Assembly (NCBI GenBank): GCA_902594855.1 | Contig: CACJNS010000001.1 | Span: 40,696-104,695 of the forward strand | Origin: an uncultured SAR86 cluster bacterium | GTDB lineage: Bacteria; Pseudomonadota; Gammaproteobacteria; Magnimaribacterales; AG-339-G14 | DNA: 64,000 nt | Direction: 5' to 3' | Shown: piece after piece, positions 1 through 10,468 of the stretch | Layout of the letters: every line of letters begins with the position of its first letter | Position numbering within the stretch: position 1 is the stretch's first letter | Notes under the pieces: generated by a model | What the model was told of the DNA's origin: nothing | The model's database searches: none | What the model saw: only the letters and a program-made list of their open reading frames with translations | Made by a program: the position numbers and the translations under genes

Positions 1-1418
1 GACTCGCTTCATGGCTGCAAAATAAAGGCGTAAAAAAAGGTGACAGAGTTGCCATCTTAATTCATAACTGTACTGAAGTTTTTGAGCTGGAGTTCGCTTG
101 CGCAAAAATAGGTGCTATAGAATTACCTCTCAATTGGCGTCTTACTAAACCTGAACTTGAATATATTCTTAATGATAGTTCTCCAGAAGTCTTAATTTAT
201 GGCTCGAATTTTGCAGATACAGCGAAAGCTCTCACAAAAGATTGTTCCATTAAAAATTCATTGGAAATAGATGATGAGGATCAGAATAATGAGTATGAAC
301 AAGCACTAAAAGAAAATATTGATTTTGATGTTGTTGAAACTACACATGATGATCTGATTATGCTGATGTACACATCGGGTACAACGGGCCATCCAAAAGG
401 TGCGATGATCACTCATGAAATGCAGTTTTATAATATAGTTAATCTAGCTGGATCTGCCAGAGTAACCGATAAAACAGTCCAACTTATAGTTCTCCCTTTA
501 TTCCATACGGGGGGCATGAATTGTTATGCAAATCCTATTCTTCATTACGGTGGTCAGATCGTTTTGATGAAAGAATTTGACCCTGGAAAGGCATTGGAAA
601 TCATTGATGATCCGGATTATGGCATCACACATTTTTTTGCAGTGCCTGCTCCTTTTCAATTTATGATGCAGCATCCAAATTTTGATACAACTGATTTTTC
701 AAGAATTGAAGGTGCCGGAGTTGGTGGAGCTCCGTGCGCAGAGATTATTTTGAAGTCATGGCAAAGTAAAGGTGTCGAACTTTGGCAAGGCTGGGGTATG
801 ACTGAGACAAGTCCGGGAGGTATCGGTCTTGCCGGCGAAGATGCTGCGAGAAAAGTTGGTTCAGCAGGTAAGCCTTTATTACATACTGAAGTAAAAATTG
901 TGAATGAAGATGGCAATGAAGTCGATCAGGGTGAAGTTGGTGAAATTTTGATAAAAGGCCCAAACGTCACTCCAGGGTATTGGAACAATGAAGAGGCTAC
1001 AGAAAAATCATTCGTTGATGGCTGGCTCAAAACCGGAGACGCGGCCCAAATGGATGATGAAGGTTTTATTTATATAGTCGATAGACAAAAGGATATGTAT
1101 ATCTCCGGAGGGGAAAATGTATATCCTGCTGAAGTTGAAAACGTTATCTATCAACTTCCAGAAATTGCAGAAGCAGCAATCATAGGTGTACCAGATAAAA
1201 AATGGGGAGAAACAGGTAAGGCATACATTGTTTTAAAACCAGACTGTAATTTATCGGAAGAAGATATCATCAATCACTGTCTTAAGAATCTAGCTAAATT
1301 TAAAATTCCTGCGTCAGTTGATTTCATAGCTGCTTTACCCAGGAATGCTACTGGGAAGGTTCTTAAAAGAAATTTAAGGGAAGAAGTTGTTGGAAGCGAC
1401 GCTCCCGCAATTACTTAA
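1..1418 (+). CDS. AMP-dependent acyl-CoA synthetase/ligase, 5' truncated by window edge
   Basis: Open frame continues to window position 3 (LASWLQNKGVKKGDRVAILIHNCTEVFELEFACAKIGAIELPLNWRL...), so the listed TTG at 261 is internal. Motifs MYTSGTTGHPKGAMITH, GWGMTE, GWLKTGD and NATGKVLKRNLR. Confidence 0.95.
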   Translation, partial: LASWLQNKGVKKGDRVAILIHNCTEVFELEFACAKIGAIELPLNWRLTKPELEYILNDSSPEVLIYGSNFADTAKALTKDCSIKNSLEIDDEDQNNEYEQALKENIDFDVVETTHDDLIMLMYTSGTTGHPKGAMITHEMQFYNIVNLAGSARVTDKTVQLIVLPLFHTGGMNCYANPILHYGGQIVLMKEFDPGKALEIIDDPDYGITHFFAVPAPFQFMMQHPNFDTTDFSRIEGAGVGGAPCAEIILKSWQSKGVELWQGWGMTETSPGGIGLAGEDAARKVGSAGKPLLHTEVKIVNEDGNEVDQGEVGEILIKGPNVTPGYWNNEEATEKSFVDGWLKTGDAAQMDDEGFIYIVDRQKDMYISGGENVYPAEVENVIYQLPEIAEAAIIGVPDKKWGETGKAYIVLKPDCNLSEEDIINHCLKNLAKFKIPASVDFIAALPRNATGKVLKRNLREEVVGSDAPAIT

Positions 1419-2560
1419 GAATATATTATCTCTTTAAATCGCTGTTCTAGAGATTCGAAGTGCTGTTCCGAAGGATTTCTCCAAGATTGCTGGATGCAGT
1501 AAATTTCATTTAAATAATCAAGATATTTTCCTATCTGACCTAGGTCTAACTCCCAGCTATCTATTGAATTTATGCATTCCACAAGTTGGTCTCTTGTTTC
1601 AGGAAATCTTGTTATGCCTTCGATCTTAAAACAACTCTCTCCGAGAAGAATTAGTTTTTTTCCCAGAATAAGTGATTCAAGCCCTACAGTAGAGTTCAAA
1701 GTTAATGTGGCTAAAGATTTTTCTATGAGATCTTTTGAGTCAAAATTTCTGAAAAGAATTCTCTCGTTTACTTTATGGAGATGTTTAAATTTGGTTGAGT
1801 CACTTGGATGTTCCTTGATTACAAAAAATAAATCTTTATCTTCAATTTTTTTAATCGAATAATCTAACCATTGAAACAATTCACCCATGGAATTTACTCT
1901 CGGAGAATTTAGCAAAACTTGACTATCGTGATTAACTTGAAAAGGGACATAGATGAACTTTTCAGGTAATTCTTCATATAATTCTGGAGATTTGCTGTAT
2001 CTTTTTTTGCTTTTTATTGCTGCTCTTTGTTGGATCTCAAAATCTAAATTTTTTCCGCTTGGAACATAATTTTCATAAAACTCTTTTTCACGCGGAACGC
2101 TATTTAAATCATTCACACCATTAGGATCCACAGTTGTAGAATCAGGAAGCAAACCGTTTTCAAAAAAAGCTAGTTTAATATTATTTTTTTTGGCGATTAG
2201 TTTTATTGCATACTCTGGTAACCTGTGTCCATTCCATATACAAATCAAATCAGGAATCTTTTTCGACAACACAAAAGTAAATCTTCTGTAATAAATAACA
2301 AAAAGTATAGACAGAAAGGCCTCATAGAATGACCAAAAATACTTAATGTAAAAGTATTTTCTTTTTTTTCTAGCTAACTCAAAACTTATTCCTTTTTGAA
2401 TTTCATCTTGGGTTAAATCAATGCGGCCAAGTTTAAAAAAAATGAAAGGAAAAAAACCCATTACGGTGGAGTCAAACACGGTATTTCTTTTAATGTCTTG
2501 GAAATATCTATACATAGACCCTTTATAAGAAATAAAAAGAATTTTTGAAGATTGATCCAT
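1415..2560 (-). CDS. Capsule polysaccharide biosynthesis protein, KpsS/KpsC-like (Capsule_synth family) glycosyltransferase
   Basis: 381 aa. Motifs FFENGLLPDSTTVDPNGVN, FVIKEHPSD and LNSTVGLESLILGKKLILLGESCFKIEGIT are typical of the KpsS/LipB family. Confidence 0.72.
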   Translation of the reverse strand: MDQSSKILFISYKGSMYRYFQDIKRNTVFDSTVMGFFPFIFFKLGRIDLTQDEIQKGISFELARKKRKYFYIKYFWSFYEAFLSILFVIYYRRFTFVLSKKIPDLICIWNGHRLPEYAIKLIAKKNNIKLAFFENGLLPDSTTVDPNGVNDLNSVPREKEFYENYVPSGKNLDFEIQQRAAIKSKKRYSKSPELYEELPEKFIYVPFQVNHDSQVLLNSPRVNSMGELFQWLDYSIKKIEDKDLFFVIKEHPSDSTKFKHLHKVNERILFRNFDSKDLIEKSLATLTLNSTVGLESLILGKKLILLGESCFKIEGITRFPETRDQLVECINSIDSWELDLGQIGKYLDYLNEIYCIQQSWRNPSEQHFESLEQRFKEIIYS

Positions 2561-2620
2561 TATTCGCTAATTGTTATTGAAATATATTATCCTATGCAAA
2601 ATTTTTTTTAGAGGATTGTT

Positions 2621-2887
2621 ATGTTTGAGATTAATCTTTTTAATTCAGCGCAGATATTTGATCAAATTTTTGCCTTTGTTTGTGTTTATTTACTTACAAG
2701 TCTAAGCGCAAAGGTAAGATTCTATGGTTTTGTAGTTGGAACTATTGGTTTCGTTCCTGGTATTTATTTGCTCATTGAAACTGAGCTTTGGTGGTTGCTT
2801 GCAGCAATGCCTCTTTGGGTTTTCATAAACTACAAAGGGCTAGTAAATAATTGGAGAGAATTTAAGGGAGAAGAAACTACAGCTTAA
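2621..2887 (+). CDS. Small hydrophobic membrane protein of unknown function (88 aa)
   Basis: ORF with ATG after a short AG-rich stretch (agagga); two or three hydrophobic segments; convergent overlap with the next gene. Confidence 0.55.
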   Translation: MFEINLFNSAQIFDQIFAFVCVYLLTSLSAKVRFYGFVVGTIGFVPGIYLLIETELWWLLAAMPLWVFINYKGLVNNWREFKGEETTA

Positions 2888-4115
2888 CAACTTCAAAAGC
2901 TGCCCTAGCAATATCCTCAACTTTTTTCAGATGCTCATCTTCGTGAGCCACTGAAATAAAATGATTGTGATAATCAGTGAGATAAAGACCTTTGCTCAAG
3001 CAAGCATCAACCCATCTTGAATGGAGTGTTTTGTCTTCATCCTCAATTCGAAAGTAAGGCATAGCTGGGACTCCGGAAACAATCATCTTGACATCAAAAT
3101 CTTCCGCAATCTTGACTAGACTTTCTTTTAACAAGTTACCAAAATTATTCATCTTCGTAACCGCATCCTGCTTAACTAATTCATCGATTGTTGCTTTTGC
3201 AGCAGCCATTGGGGCTGAGTTTAAAAATTGAGTCCCAGTAAAATAAACATTCTCAGCTGATTCTTTTAACGAGTCTTTTCCTACCAAGGCAGATATTGGA
3301 TATCCATTCGCTATGGCTTTCCCTAAACAAATTAAATCTGGAGAAAAACCAAAAAAATTATTTGATCCTTTTAGATCAATTCTAAAGCCAGTCCTGACGT
3401 CATCGACGATTAAAATAATGTTATTTTTACGACAAACCTTCTCGATGTGTTTCCAGTATCCTTCATTCGGATAAACATTATTTTTGAAAGTTGGATGATG
3501 ATAAGGGCTTGAGATAAAACATGCTATGTCATCTCCATGATCTGAGATTGCTTGATTAAATCCATCTAAGTCGTTCCAATCGATGGAGATAACTTCTGCG
3601 GAATCTGAATTAATGATGCCAGGACTATTGCGTCTTTGCATCCAGCTATTTGAGCCATGATATCCATCGTTTATTTTTAATATTTTTTGCTTGCCGGTTT
3701 CTTGTCTGGATACCATCACCGCAAGAGAAGTACTATCAGCCCCATTTTTACCAAACAAACTCCAATCGGCAATTGATACTAAATCAACTAAGGTTTCAGC
3801 TAATTCAATCATCACAGGAGAGGCGATACTGACAGTATTACCAAGATTTAATTGTTTTCTAGCTGCTTCATCTACTACGGGATTGTTATAGCCGAGAATC
3901 ATAGGGCCCCATGCACAAACCAAATCTACGTACTCATTTCCATCAACATCCCAAAAATACGCTCCATCCGCTTGAGAGAAAAATTTGGGCCCATCTTTCC
4001 TAATAGCATATTTATAATGCCCGAATATTCCTCCGGGAATTACTTCTTTTGCTCTATCAAGGAGTAAATCTGACTCAGATTGAATTAAAAAATCTTTATC
4101 CTTCGGATTATGCAT
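2877..4115 (-). CDS. Class III aminotransferase, glutamate-1-semialdehyde aminomutase-like
   Basis: 412 aa. DVDGNEYVDLVCAWGPMILGY, IILIVDDVRTGFR, and PLP-lysine context DLICLGKAIANGYPISALVG. Confidence 0.85.
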   Translation of the reverse strand: MHNPKDKDFLIQSESDLLLDRAKEVIPGGIFGHYKYAIRKDGPKFFSQADGAYFWDVDGNEYVDLVCAWGPMILGYNNPVVDEAARKQLNLGNTVSIASPVMIELAETLVDLVSIADWSLFGKNGADSTSLAVMVSRQETGKQKILKINDGYHGSNSWMQRRNSPGIINSDSAEVISIDWNDLDGFNQAISDHGDDIACFISSPYHHPTFKNNVYPNEGYWKHIEKVCRKNNIILIVDDVRTGFRIDLKGSNNFFGFSPDLICLGKAIANGYPISALVGKDSLKESAENVYFTGTQFLNSAPMAAAKATIDELVKQDAVTKMNNFGNLLKESLVKIAEDFDVKMIVSGVPAMPYFRIEDEDKTLHSRWVDACLSKGLYLTDYHNHFISVAHEDEHLKKVEDIARAAFEVVKL

Positions 4116-4160
4116 GAATTTATTGTAAATGATTTTTATTTAAGAGGTAATTTTCTAATT

Positions 4161-4253
<93 letters not shown>

Positions 4254-4260
4254 AGGATTT

Positions 4261-5889
4261 TTAAGATGCTTGTCTTATTAAGTCAGCAGCTTTTTCAGCA
4301 ATCATAATTGCCGGAGCATTAGTATTTCCAGCTATGAGCGTAGGCATTATAGATGCATCTACCACTCTCAATCCATCTATACCATGAACTTTGAGTTCAT
4401 CGTCAACAACGCTCATTTCATCATTACCCATCTTGCACGTACTCACTGGGTGATAAAGTGTTTCTCCGTTTTCTCTAATCCAATTATCTAATTCTTCATC
4501 ATCATCAATATTGATTTCGGGTCCTGGCTTCACAGGATCTCCTCTGAATTCATCAAATGCTGGCTGCATCAATATCCTTCTTGTTTCTCTCAGAGCATTT
4601 CTAAGATCAATTACGTCCTCCTCTTCAGAAAGGTAATTTGGATATAAAAGAGGTTCATCTTCAGGATCAGCACTCTTAAGAGTTAAATAACCTCTGCTTT
4701 GTGGTCTGCATATATAAGCAATACAACCAAAACCATGATCTTTACTAATTTCAGTTCTAAAATGCTGATCTTCACCTTGAACAGAAACATAGTGAAGCTG
4801 AGTGTCTGGTAAATCTTTTTCTGGACTGGATTTTATAAAACCTCCCCCACTGCATGGAGGGTAAGCAGCATCGCCTGTTCCAAACAATAAGTATTTTATT
4901 CCAGCTATCTGAGTTTTAATCCAAGATGCAGATCTATGCAGCGTTACAGGTTGAGTGGCGTAAAATGAACTGGTCACGCCATAATGGTCTTGCATATTTT
5001 TTCCAACGCCTTTCAACTCGTGCACTAATTCTATGCCATGTTTTGTAATGTCGTTTGGATCTCCAATACCGCTTCTCATCAAAATTAAAGGAGATCCAAG
5101 AGCACCTGCAGATAAAATAACCTCTTTGTTGGCATAGCATGACTTTCTTTCACCTTTCTTGTTTATATACTCAATGCCTTTTACTTTTTTTCCATCCATT
5201 ATTAATTTATCAACTGTCACATTGATTTCATTGCTTAAATTCTCTCTTTCTAATGCAGGATGCAGATAAGCTTGAGCAGAGCTCCATCTTCTTGGTCCTC
5301 TTGGAGTATCATTTATGGTGTGTTCGTACCTTGAAACACCTTCCTGTTCCTTTCCATTGAAATCTCTTGTGTAGGGAAAGCCCGCTTCTTGACCAGCTTC
5401 AATAAATTTATCTAAAAGTAAATCGTCTGTTCTGTCAGATTTTTTAACATGCAAAGGTCCTTCGTATCCATGGAACTCTTCATCACCATCCCCATGAAAA
5501 TTTTCTGCCTTTTTGAAATAAGGAAGCACATCATCGTATGACCATCCTTCATTGCCTTGTTGTCGCCATAAATCATAATCATAGGAGTGGCCTCGAATAT
5601 AAATCATTGCGTTTATGGAAGATGAACCGCCCCAACCTTTTCCTCTTGGCCAGTAAAGCGGTCTGTTATTAGTAGTAGCTTCTGGCTCTGTCTCAAAACC
5701 ATAATTATTATCATTCTTGGTAGGAACAATTTGCGAGTATCCAGAAGGCATATGAATAAACATATTTGTATCCTTGCCTCCTGCCTCAAGAATAAGAACG
5801 GTATCAGTACCGTCTTCACTTAACCTGTTTGCCATTACACAACCGGAGCTTCCAGCTCCTACAACAACATAGTCAAAAGTATTTTCCAT
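4261..5889 (-). CDS. GMC-family FAD oxidoreductase (choline/alcohol dehydrogenase-like)
   Basis: 542 aa. FDYVVVGAGSSGCVMANRLSEDG, RGKGWGGSSSINAMIYIRG, LSAGALGSPLILMRSGIGD, HPVSTCKMG, GNTNAPAIMIAEKAAD. Confidence 0.95.
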   Translation of the reverse strand: MENTFDYVVVGAGSSGCVMANRLSEDGTDTVLILEAGGKDTNMFIHMPSGYSQIVPTKNDNNYGFETEPEATTNNRPLYWPRGKGWGGSSSINAMIYIRGHSYDYDLWRQQGNEGWSYDDVLPYFKKAENFHGDGDEEFHGYEGPLHVKKSDRTDDLLLDKFIEAGQEAGFPYTRDFNGKEQEGVSRYEHTINDTPRGPRRWSSAQAYLHPALERENLSNEINVTVDKLIMDGKKVKGIEYINKKGERKSCYANKEVILSAGALGSPLILMRSGIGDPNDITKHGIELVHELKGVGKNMQDHYGVTSSFYATQPVTLHRSASWIKTQIAGIKYLLFGTGDAAYPPCSGGGFIKSSPEKDLPDTQLHYVSVQGEDQHFRTEISKDHGFGCIAYICRPQSRGYLTLKSADPEDEPLLYPNYLSEEEDVIDLRNALRETRRILMQPAFDEFRGDPVKPGPEINIDDDEELDNWIRENGETLYHPVSTCKMGNDEMSVVDDELKVHGIDGLRVVDASIMPTLIAGNTNAPAIMIAEKAADLIRQAS

Positions 5890-5942
5890 AGTAAATCTCC
5901 TCTAAAGTGAGATTATCAATATGATATCTATTGTGCAATAAA

Positions 5943-7160
5943 TTAATTCTTATCTAACTCAAAAGCATCATGAAGGGTTCTTACAGCAAGTTCCTTATAC
6001 TTTTCTTCAAGAACAACTGAGATTTTGATCTCTGAGGTTGAAATCATTTCGATATTTATTGCCTCATCTGCCAAGGCTCCAAACATTTTACTTGCTACAC
6101 CTGCGTGAGACTTCATTCCGTTTCCAACAACGGATACTTTGCAAATATCTAGATCAACTTCGATTTCACCGCTACCTAACTCTTGACGTAACTTTTCTAA
6201 AATTTTTGAAGTTTCATCCGCAAAATCTTTATGCACTGTGAAAGTGAAGTCGGTTGTATTATCAGATGCCACATTTTGGACAATTACATCTACCTCAATT
6301 CCAGCATCGCTTATGGGAGAAAGTATTTTTGCTGCAACTCCAGGAATGTCAGGAACTTTTCTGATGGTTATTTTTGCTTCATTTGAAGTAAACGCAATTC
6401 CTGATACTACAGCCTCTTCTAAATTATCGTTACTATTTATCAAAGTTCCTCCTTTTGACCCAAAACTTGATAAGACTCTCAGAGGTAATTTGTATTTACT
6501 TGCAAATTCCACAGATCTTATTTGTAAAACTTTAGCTCCTAAAGAAGAAAGTTCCAACATTTCTTCGTAAGTTAAATGATCAAGTTTCCTGGCTTTATCG
6601 TAAATATTTGGATCGGTTGTAAATACCCCATCCACGTCAGTATAGATCTGACACTCCTTAGCATTCAAAGAAACTGCAATTGCTACTGCAGAGGTGTCCG
6701 AGCCGCCCCTTCCTAAGGTAGTAATGTTATTTTCATCATCAAACCCTTGAAATCCTGTGATTACAGGAACAATATTTTTTTCTAATGCATCTTGAAGAAT
6801 TTCCTCTGAAACTTTTCTAATTCTTGCTCTTCCAAAGGAGGAATCCGTTTTAAACCCCATCTGAAAAGCATTGTAAGATTTTGAGTTATAACCTTTCTTT
6901 TTAAGAGACATAGCAAGCAACGCTGCAGAAACTTGCTCTCCAGAAGAAACAACAGCATCAAATTCTCGAGGATCAGGTTTCTTTTGAATTTTCTTAGCTA
7001 GATCAATCAGTCTATTTGTTTCCCCTGCCATGGCTGAAACAACAACAGCGACAAGATTACCTGAGTCAATTTCCTGACCAACAATCTTGGCAACTGCTTC
7101 AATTCTTTTAGGGCTAGCAACAGATGTCCCTCCAAATTTTTGGACAATAATGTTACTCAT
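5943..7160 (-). CDS. lysC: Aspartate kinase
   Basis: 405 aa. IVQKFGGTSVASPKRIE, VVVSAMAGETN, LGRGGSDTSAVAIA, tandem ACT domains. Confidence 0.97.
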   Translation of the reverse strand: MSNIIVQKFGGTSVASPKRIEAVAKIVGQEIDSGNLVAVVVSAMAGETNRLIDLAKKIQKKPDPREFDAVVSSGEQVSAALLAMSLKKKGYNSKSYNAFQMGFKTDSSFGRARIRKVSEEILQDALEKNIVPVITGFQGFDDENNITTLGRGGSDTSAVAIAVSLNAKECQIYTDVDGVFTTDPNIYDKARKLDHLTYEEMLELSSLGAKVLQIRSVEFASKYKLPLRVLSSFGSKGGTLINSNDNLEEAVVSGIAFTSNEAKITIRKVPDIPGVAAKILSPISDAGIEVDVIVQNVASDNTTDFTFTVHKDFADETSKILEKLRQELGSGEIEVDLDICKVSVVGNGMKSHAGVASKMFGALADEAINIEMISTSEIKISVVLEEKYKELAVRTLHDAFELDKN

Positions 7161-7165
7161 ACCTT

Positions 7166-9760
7166 TTAAAGATTTTGAATATATTTTGTAGCTTCAGAAA
7201 AAACTTCTTTAAAGTTTTTAACTTGACTACCGCCTGCTTGTGCATGATCTGGTTTACCTCCGCCTTTACCGCCTATCAATGAAGCGAGGGATTGTAACAA
7301 ATCATTTGAACTGAAAACATCTTTTGGAATTGATTTTGAAGATGAAACCAATAAGCTTGATTTATCACCATCTTTTGAAGCAAGAACACAAATTAAGTTT
7401 TCGTTTTTATTTTTTAGTTCATCTATGAAAGATCTTGCTGAACCTAAGTTAATTCCTTCAAATTCCTTTAAGATAACTTTATAAGAATTAATTTGAATAA
7501 TATCCTGTTCAAGGCTCTTTATTACTTCGCTTAATTCTTTTTGTTGCGATGATTTAATCGATTTTTCTAACTCACTATTCTTTTCCATCAACTCTTTAAT
7601 TTTTGAAATAAGACCCTCTTCATTCACGTTCAAAAGTCTCATTGCTTCTTGCCCAGAATTTTGAAATTTATTTGAGAAATCTTCCGCATCTTTTCCACTG
7701 CAAGCTTCAATTCTTCTAACGCCTGATGAAATACTTGATTCACTAGTTACTTTTACAAAACCAATATCCCCTGCTGAATCAACATGAGTTCCACCACATA
7801 GTTCAACAGAAAAGTCTCCACCTATAGAAAGTACGCGCACTTCATCTCCATATTTGTCTCCAAAAAAAGCCAGCGCTCCTTTATCTTGTGCCTTCTTAAA
7901 GCTCATAGTTTCTATTTTAGTAGAGATATTATTTCTAATTGTTTCATTAACTAAATTTTCAATTTGTTTTACTTCTTCAATTTTTAAGGCAGCATCATGA
8001 GTAAAATCAAATCTAAAATATTTATCTGAAACTAAGGATCCTTTTTGCTCGACATGTTCTCCCAATACATTTCTGAGCGCGGAATGAAGCAGATGAGTAG
8101 CTGAATGATTTCTAATAATTTTATTCCTTCTATCTACATCAATAGTACTCTCGCATTGACTTCCAACTTTAAGGGTTCCTTTTTGCAAATTACCAATGTG
8201 AATAAATTGATCTCCTACCTTCTGAGTATCTTTTACTTCAAAAATGAAGTCTTCACCTGAAATAGAACCTTGATCGCCAACTTGACCTCCTGACTCAGCA
8301 TAAAAAGGTGTTTTATTTAAGATTAATATTGCATCTGAATCGCCCTCTAATGTTTCTTGCTCTTTTTGATTTACAAAAATCTTTAGCACTTTAGATTTAC
8401 ATTTGCTTTTGTCATATCCGATAAAGTTAGTTGGCTTATCTAAGGAAATTGATGATGGCATCAAAGAATCAAAATTAGATGAGGCTTTCGCAAGATCTCT
8501 CTGTTGTTCCATCAGTTCCTCATACTCCTTTATGTTTACTGAAATATTTTTTTCCCTTGCAAGATCTATGGTCATGTCTAGGGGAAATCCAAAAGTATCA
8601 TAAAGTTTGAAAGCGAGTTCACCAGATACTTCATTTACATCCTTCGGTGTCTCATCCTCAAAAATGCGCATACCATTTCTTAGAGTTAGGGAGAACTGTT
8701 GTTCTTCTTTTTCTATGGTTTTTTCTATGATTTTTTTATTTTTACTTAAAAGAGCGTGCTCTTTTCCCATTTGGGATACTAACTCCTTCACAAGACCTGA
8801 AAGAGGTTTTTCATAATCAGGATTCAACTTATATGCGTGCCTCAAAGCTCTTCTTATGATTCTTCTAAGGACGTAACCCCTGCCTTCATTAGAAATGGAA
8901 AGGCCATCAGCTATCAAATAAGAACTGGATCTTAAATGATCTGCGATAACTCTAAGAGATGGATTTTCAAGATTTTGTGCACCCAAGTTCGATGCTATTT
9001 TTTTTATTAAATCTTTGAACAGATCAGTTTCATAGTTGTCGTTAATGCCTTGCAACACCGCCGTGATTCTTTCAAGGCCCATACCGGTATCAACGGATGG
9101 TTTGGGCAAGGGAGAAAGTTCCCCATCAGGGCTCCTATTGAACTGCATGAAGACCAGATTGTATATTTCAACAAATCTATCTCCAGTATCAACGCCTTCT
9201 GCCGGTGACTCTCCTGAAAATGCCTCTCCATGATCATAAAATATTTCACTGCAAGGCCCGCATGGTCCTGAGTCCCCCATTGACCAGAAATTATCGTCAT
9301 CTAGCTTTGAAATTCGATCTGGTTGGATTCCGATTTCATTTAACCAAATCTTTTCTGATTCTTGGTCTTCTATATGAACAGTTATCCATAGTTTTTCAGG
9401 AGAAATTTTGTAAATTTCAGTTAACAGTTCCCAGGCATATTTGATCGCTTCTTTTTTGAAATAGTCTCCAAAACTAAAGTTTCCTAACATTTCAAAAAAA
9501 GTATGGTGTCTTAAGGTATACCCAACGTTTTCTAGGTCGTTATGTTTACCACCAGCCCTAATGCATCTTTGGGCCGAAGTTGCAGTTAAGTAGTCTCTTT
9601 TTTCTGCACCTAGAAAGACATCTTTAAACTGGTTCATGCCAGAATTAGTGAATAAAAGGGTTTGATCATCTAACGGTAAAACGCTAGAACTTTCGACTAT
9701 TTGGTGTCCTTTAGAAGAAAAAAAATCAATAAATTTTTTTCTAACTTCTGAAGAATGCAT
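7166..9760 (-). CDS. alaS: Alanyl-tRNA synthetase
   Basis: 864 aa. EVRKKFIDFFSSKGH, HHTFFEMLGNFSFGDYFK, HSATHLLHSALR, ELCGGTHVDSAGDIG, GGKGGGKPDHAQAGG. Confidence 0.98.
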   Translation of the reverse strand: MHSSEVRKKFIDFFSSKGHQIVESSSVLPLDDQTLLFTNSGMNQFKDVFLGAEKRDYLTATSAQRCIRAGGKHNDLENVGYTLRHHTFFEMLGNFSFGDYFKKEAIKYAWELLTEIYKISPEKLWITVHIEDQESEKIWLNEIGIQPDRISKLDDDNFWSMGDSGPCGPCSEIFYDHGEAFSGESPAEGVDTGDRFVEIYNLVFMQFNRSPDGELSPLPKPSVDTGMGLERITAVLQGINDNYETDLFKDLIKKIASNLGAQNLENPSLRVIADHLRSSSYLIADGLSISNEGRGYVLRRIIRRALRHAYKLNPDYEKPLSGLVKELVSQMGKEHALLSKNKKIIEKTIEKEEQQFSLTLRNGMRIFEDETPKDVNEVSGELAFKLYDTFGFPLDMTIDLAREKNISVNIKEYEELMEQQRDLAKASSNFDSLMPSSISLDKPTNFIGYDKSKCKSKVLKIFVNQKEQETLEGDSDAILILNKTPFYAESGGQVGDQGSISGEDFIFEVKDTQKVGDQFIHIGNLQKGTLKVGSQCESTIDVDRRNKIIRNHSATHLLHSALRNVLGEHVEQKGSLVSDKYFRFDFTHDAALKIEEVKQIENLVNETIRNNISTKIETMSFKKAQDKGALAFFGDKYGDEVRVLSIGGDFSVELCGGTHVDSAGDIGFVKVTSESSISSGVRRIEACSGKDAEDFSNKFQNSGQEAMRLLNVNEEGLISKIKELMEKNSELEKSIKSSQQKELSEVIKSLEQDIIQINSYKVILKEFEGINLGSARSFIDELKNKNENLICVLASKDGDKSSLLVSSSKSIPKDVFSSNDLLQSLASLIGGKGGGKPDHAQAGGSQVKNFKEVFSEATKYIQNL

Positions 9761-10468
9761 TTATGAGAAGACCTCTTCAAGAAAATCCATCAGCAACATC
9801 CAAGATCTTCTATCAGCCTCTTTTGAATAAACTGTCCCAAAGTCTGGATTATTTGCTTCTGGATTTGTAAAAGAATGCATAGAGTCGCCATATATATGCA
9901 GCTGCCAGTCAACATCTTTTTCACTCATCTCTTTATAAAAAGATTGCATTTGATCTTCTCCAACCATTGGATCCTTCATGCCGTGCATAGCTAAAATTTT
10001 AGCTTTTATTTGTTCATTGATCGGTTCTTCAGGTCCAGCTAAGAATCCATGAAAACTTGCACTTCCTCTCAAATCAACACCAGTTCTGGCTAAATCTAGG
10101 GAAACTAACCCACCAAAACAATACCCAAAAACTGCAATCTTTGACTTGTCTACACCTGGCAAGGAAGAAACTTTGTCGTAGGCTGCCTTAACTCTTTTTG
10201 AAAGTTCTTTTCTATCATCCAAAAGTGGCTGCATGCGAGCAGCATTTTCTTCATTAGTTTCTCCAACAATACCATCGCCGTACATATCGAGTGCAAATCC
10301 AAGGTAGCCATTCTCTGCAAGTTTTTCTGCCTTTTCATCCACAAATTGATCTCTTCCAGACCAAGTATGAGCAATGATTACTGCTGGAAAATTCTCTCCA
10401 TCAGGAAAAGCTGCATATCCCAGAAAATCTTTTCCATCTATATCGTAATTAATAATTTCAGTTTTCAT
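9761..10468 (-). CDS. Dienelactone hydrolase family protein
   Basis: 235 aa alpha/beta hydrolase; nucleophile motif FGYCFGGLVSLDLAR; HGMKDPMV; DSMHSFTNPEAN. Confidence 0.9.
   Translation of the reverse strand: MKTEIINYDIDGKDFLGYAAFPDGENFPAVIIAHTWSGRDQFVDEKAEKLAENGYLGFALDMYGDGIVGETNEENAARMQPLLDDRKELSKRVKAAYDKVSSLPGVDKSKIAVFGYCFGGLVSLDLARTGVDLRGSASFHGFLAGPEEPINEQIKAKILAMHGMKDPMVGEDQMQSFYKEMSEKDVDWQLHIYGDSMHSFTNPEANNPDFGTVYSKEADRRSWMLLMDFLEEVFS

Noticed and set aside
9007-9300. 97-aa alternative-frame ORF inside alaS (and 9036..9233, 9205..9444)
   Set aside because: Overlaps conserved AlaS catalytic-domain coding sequence; no independent evidence.
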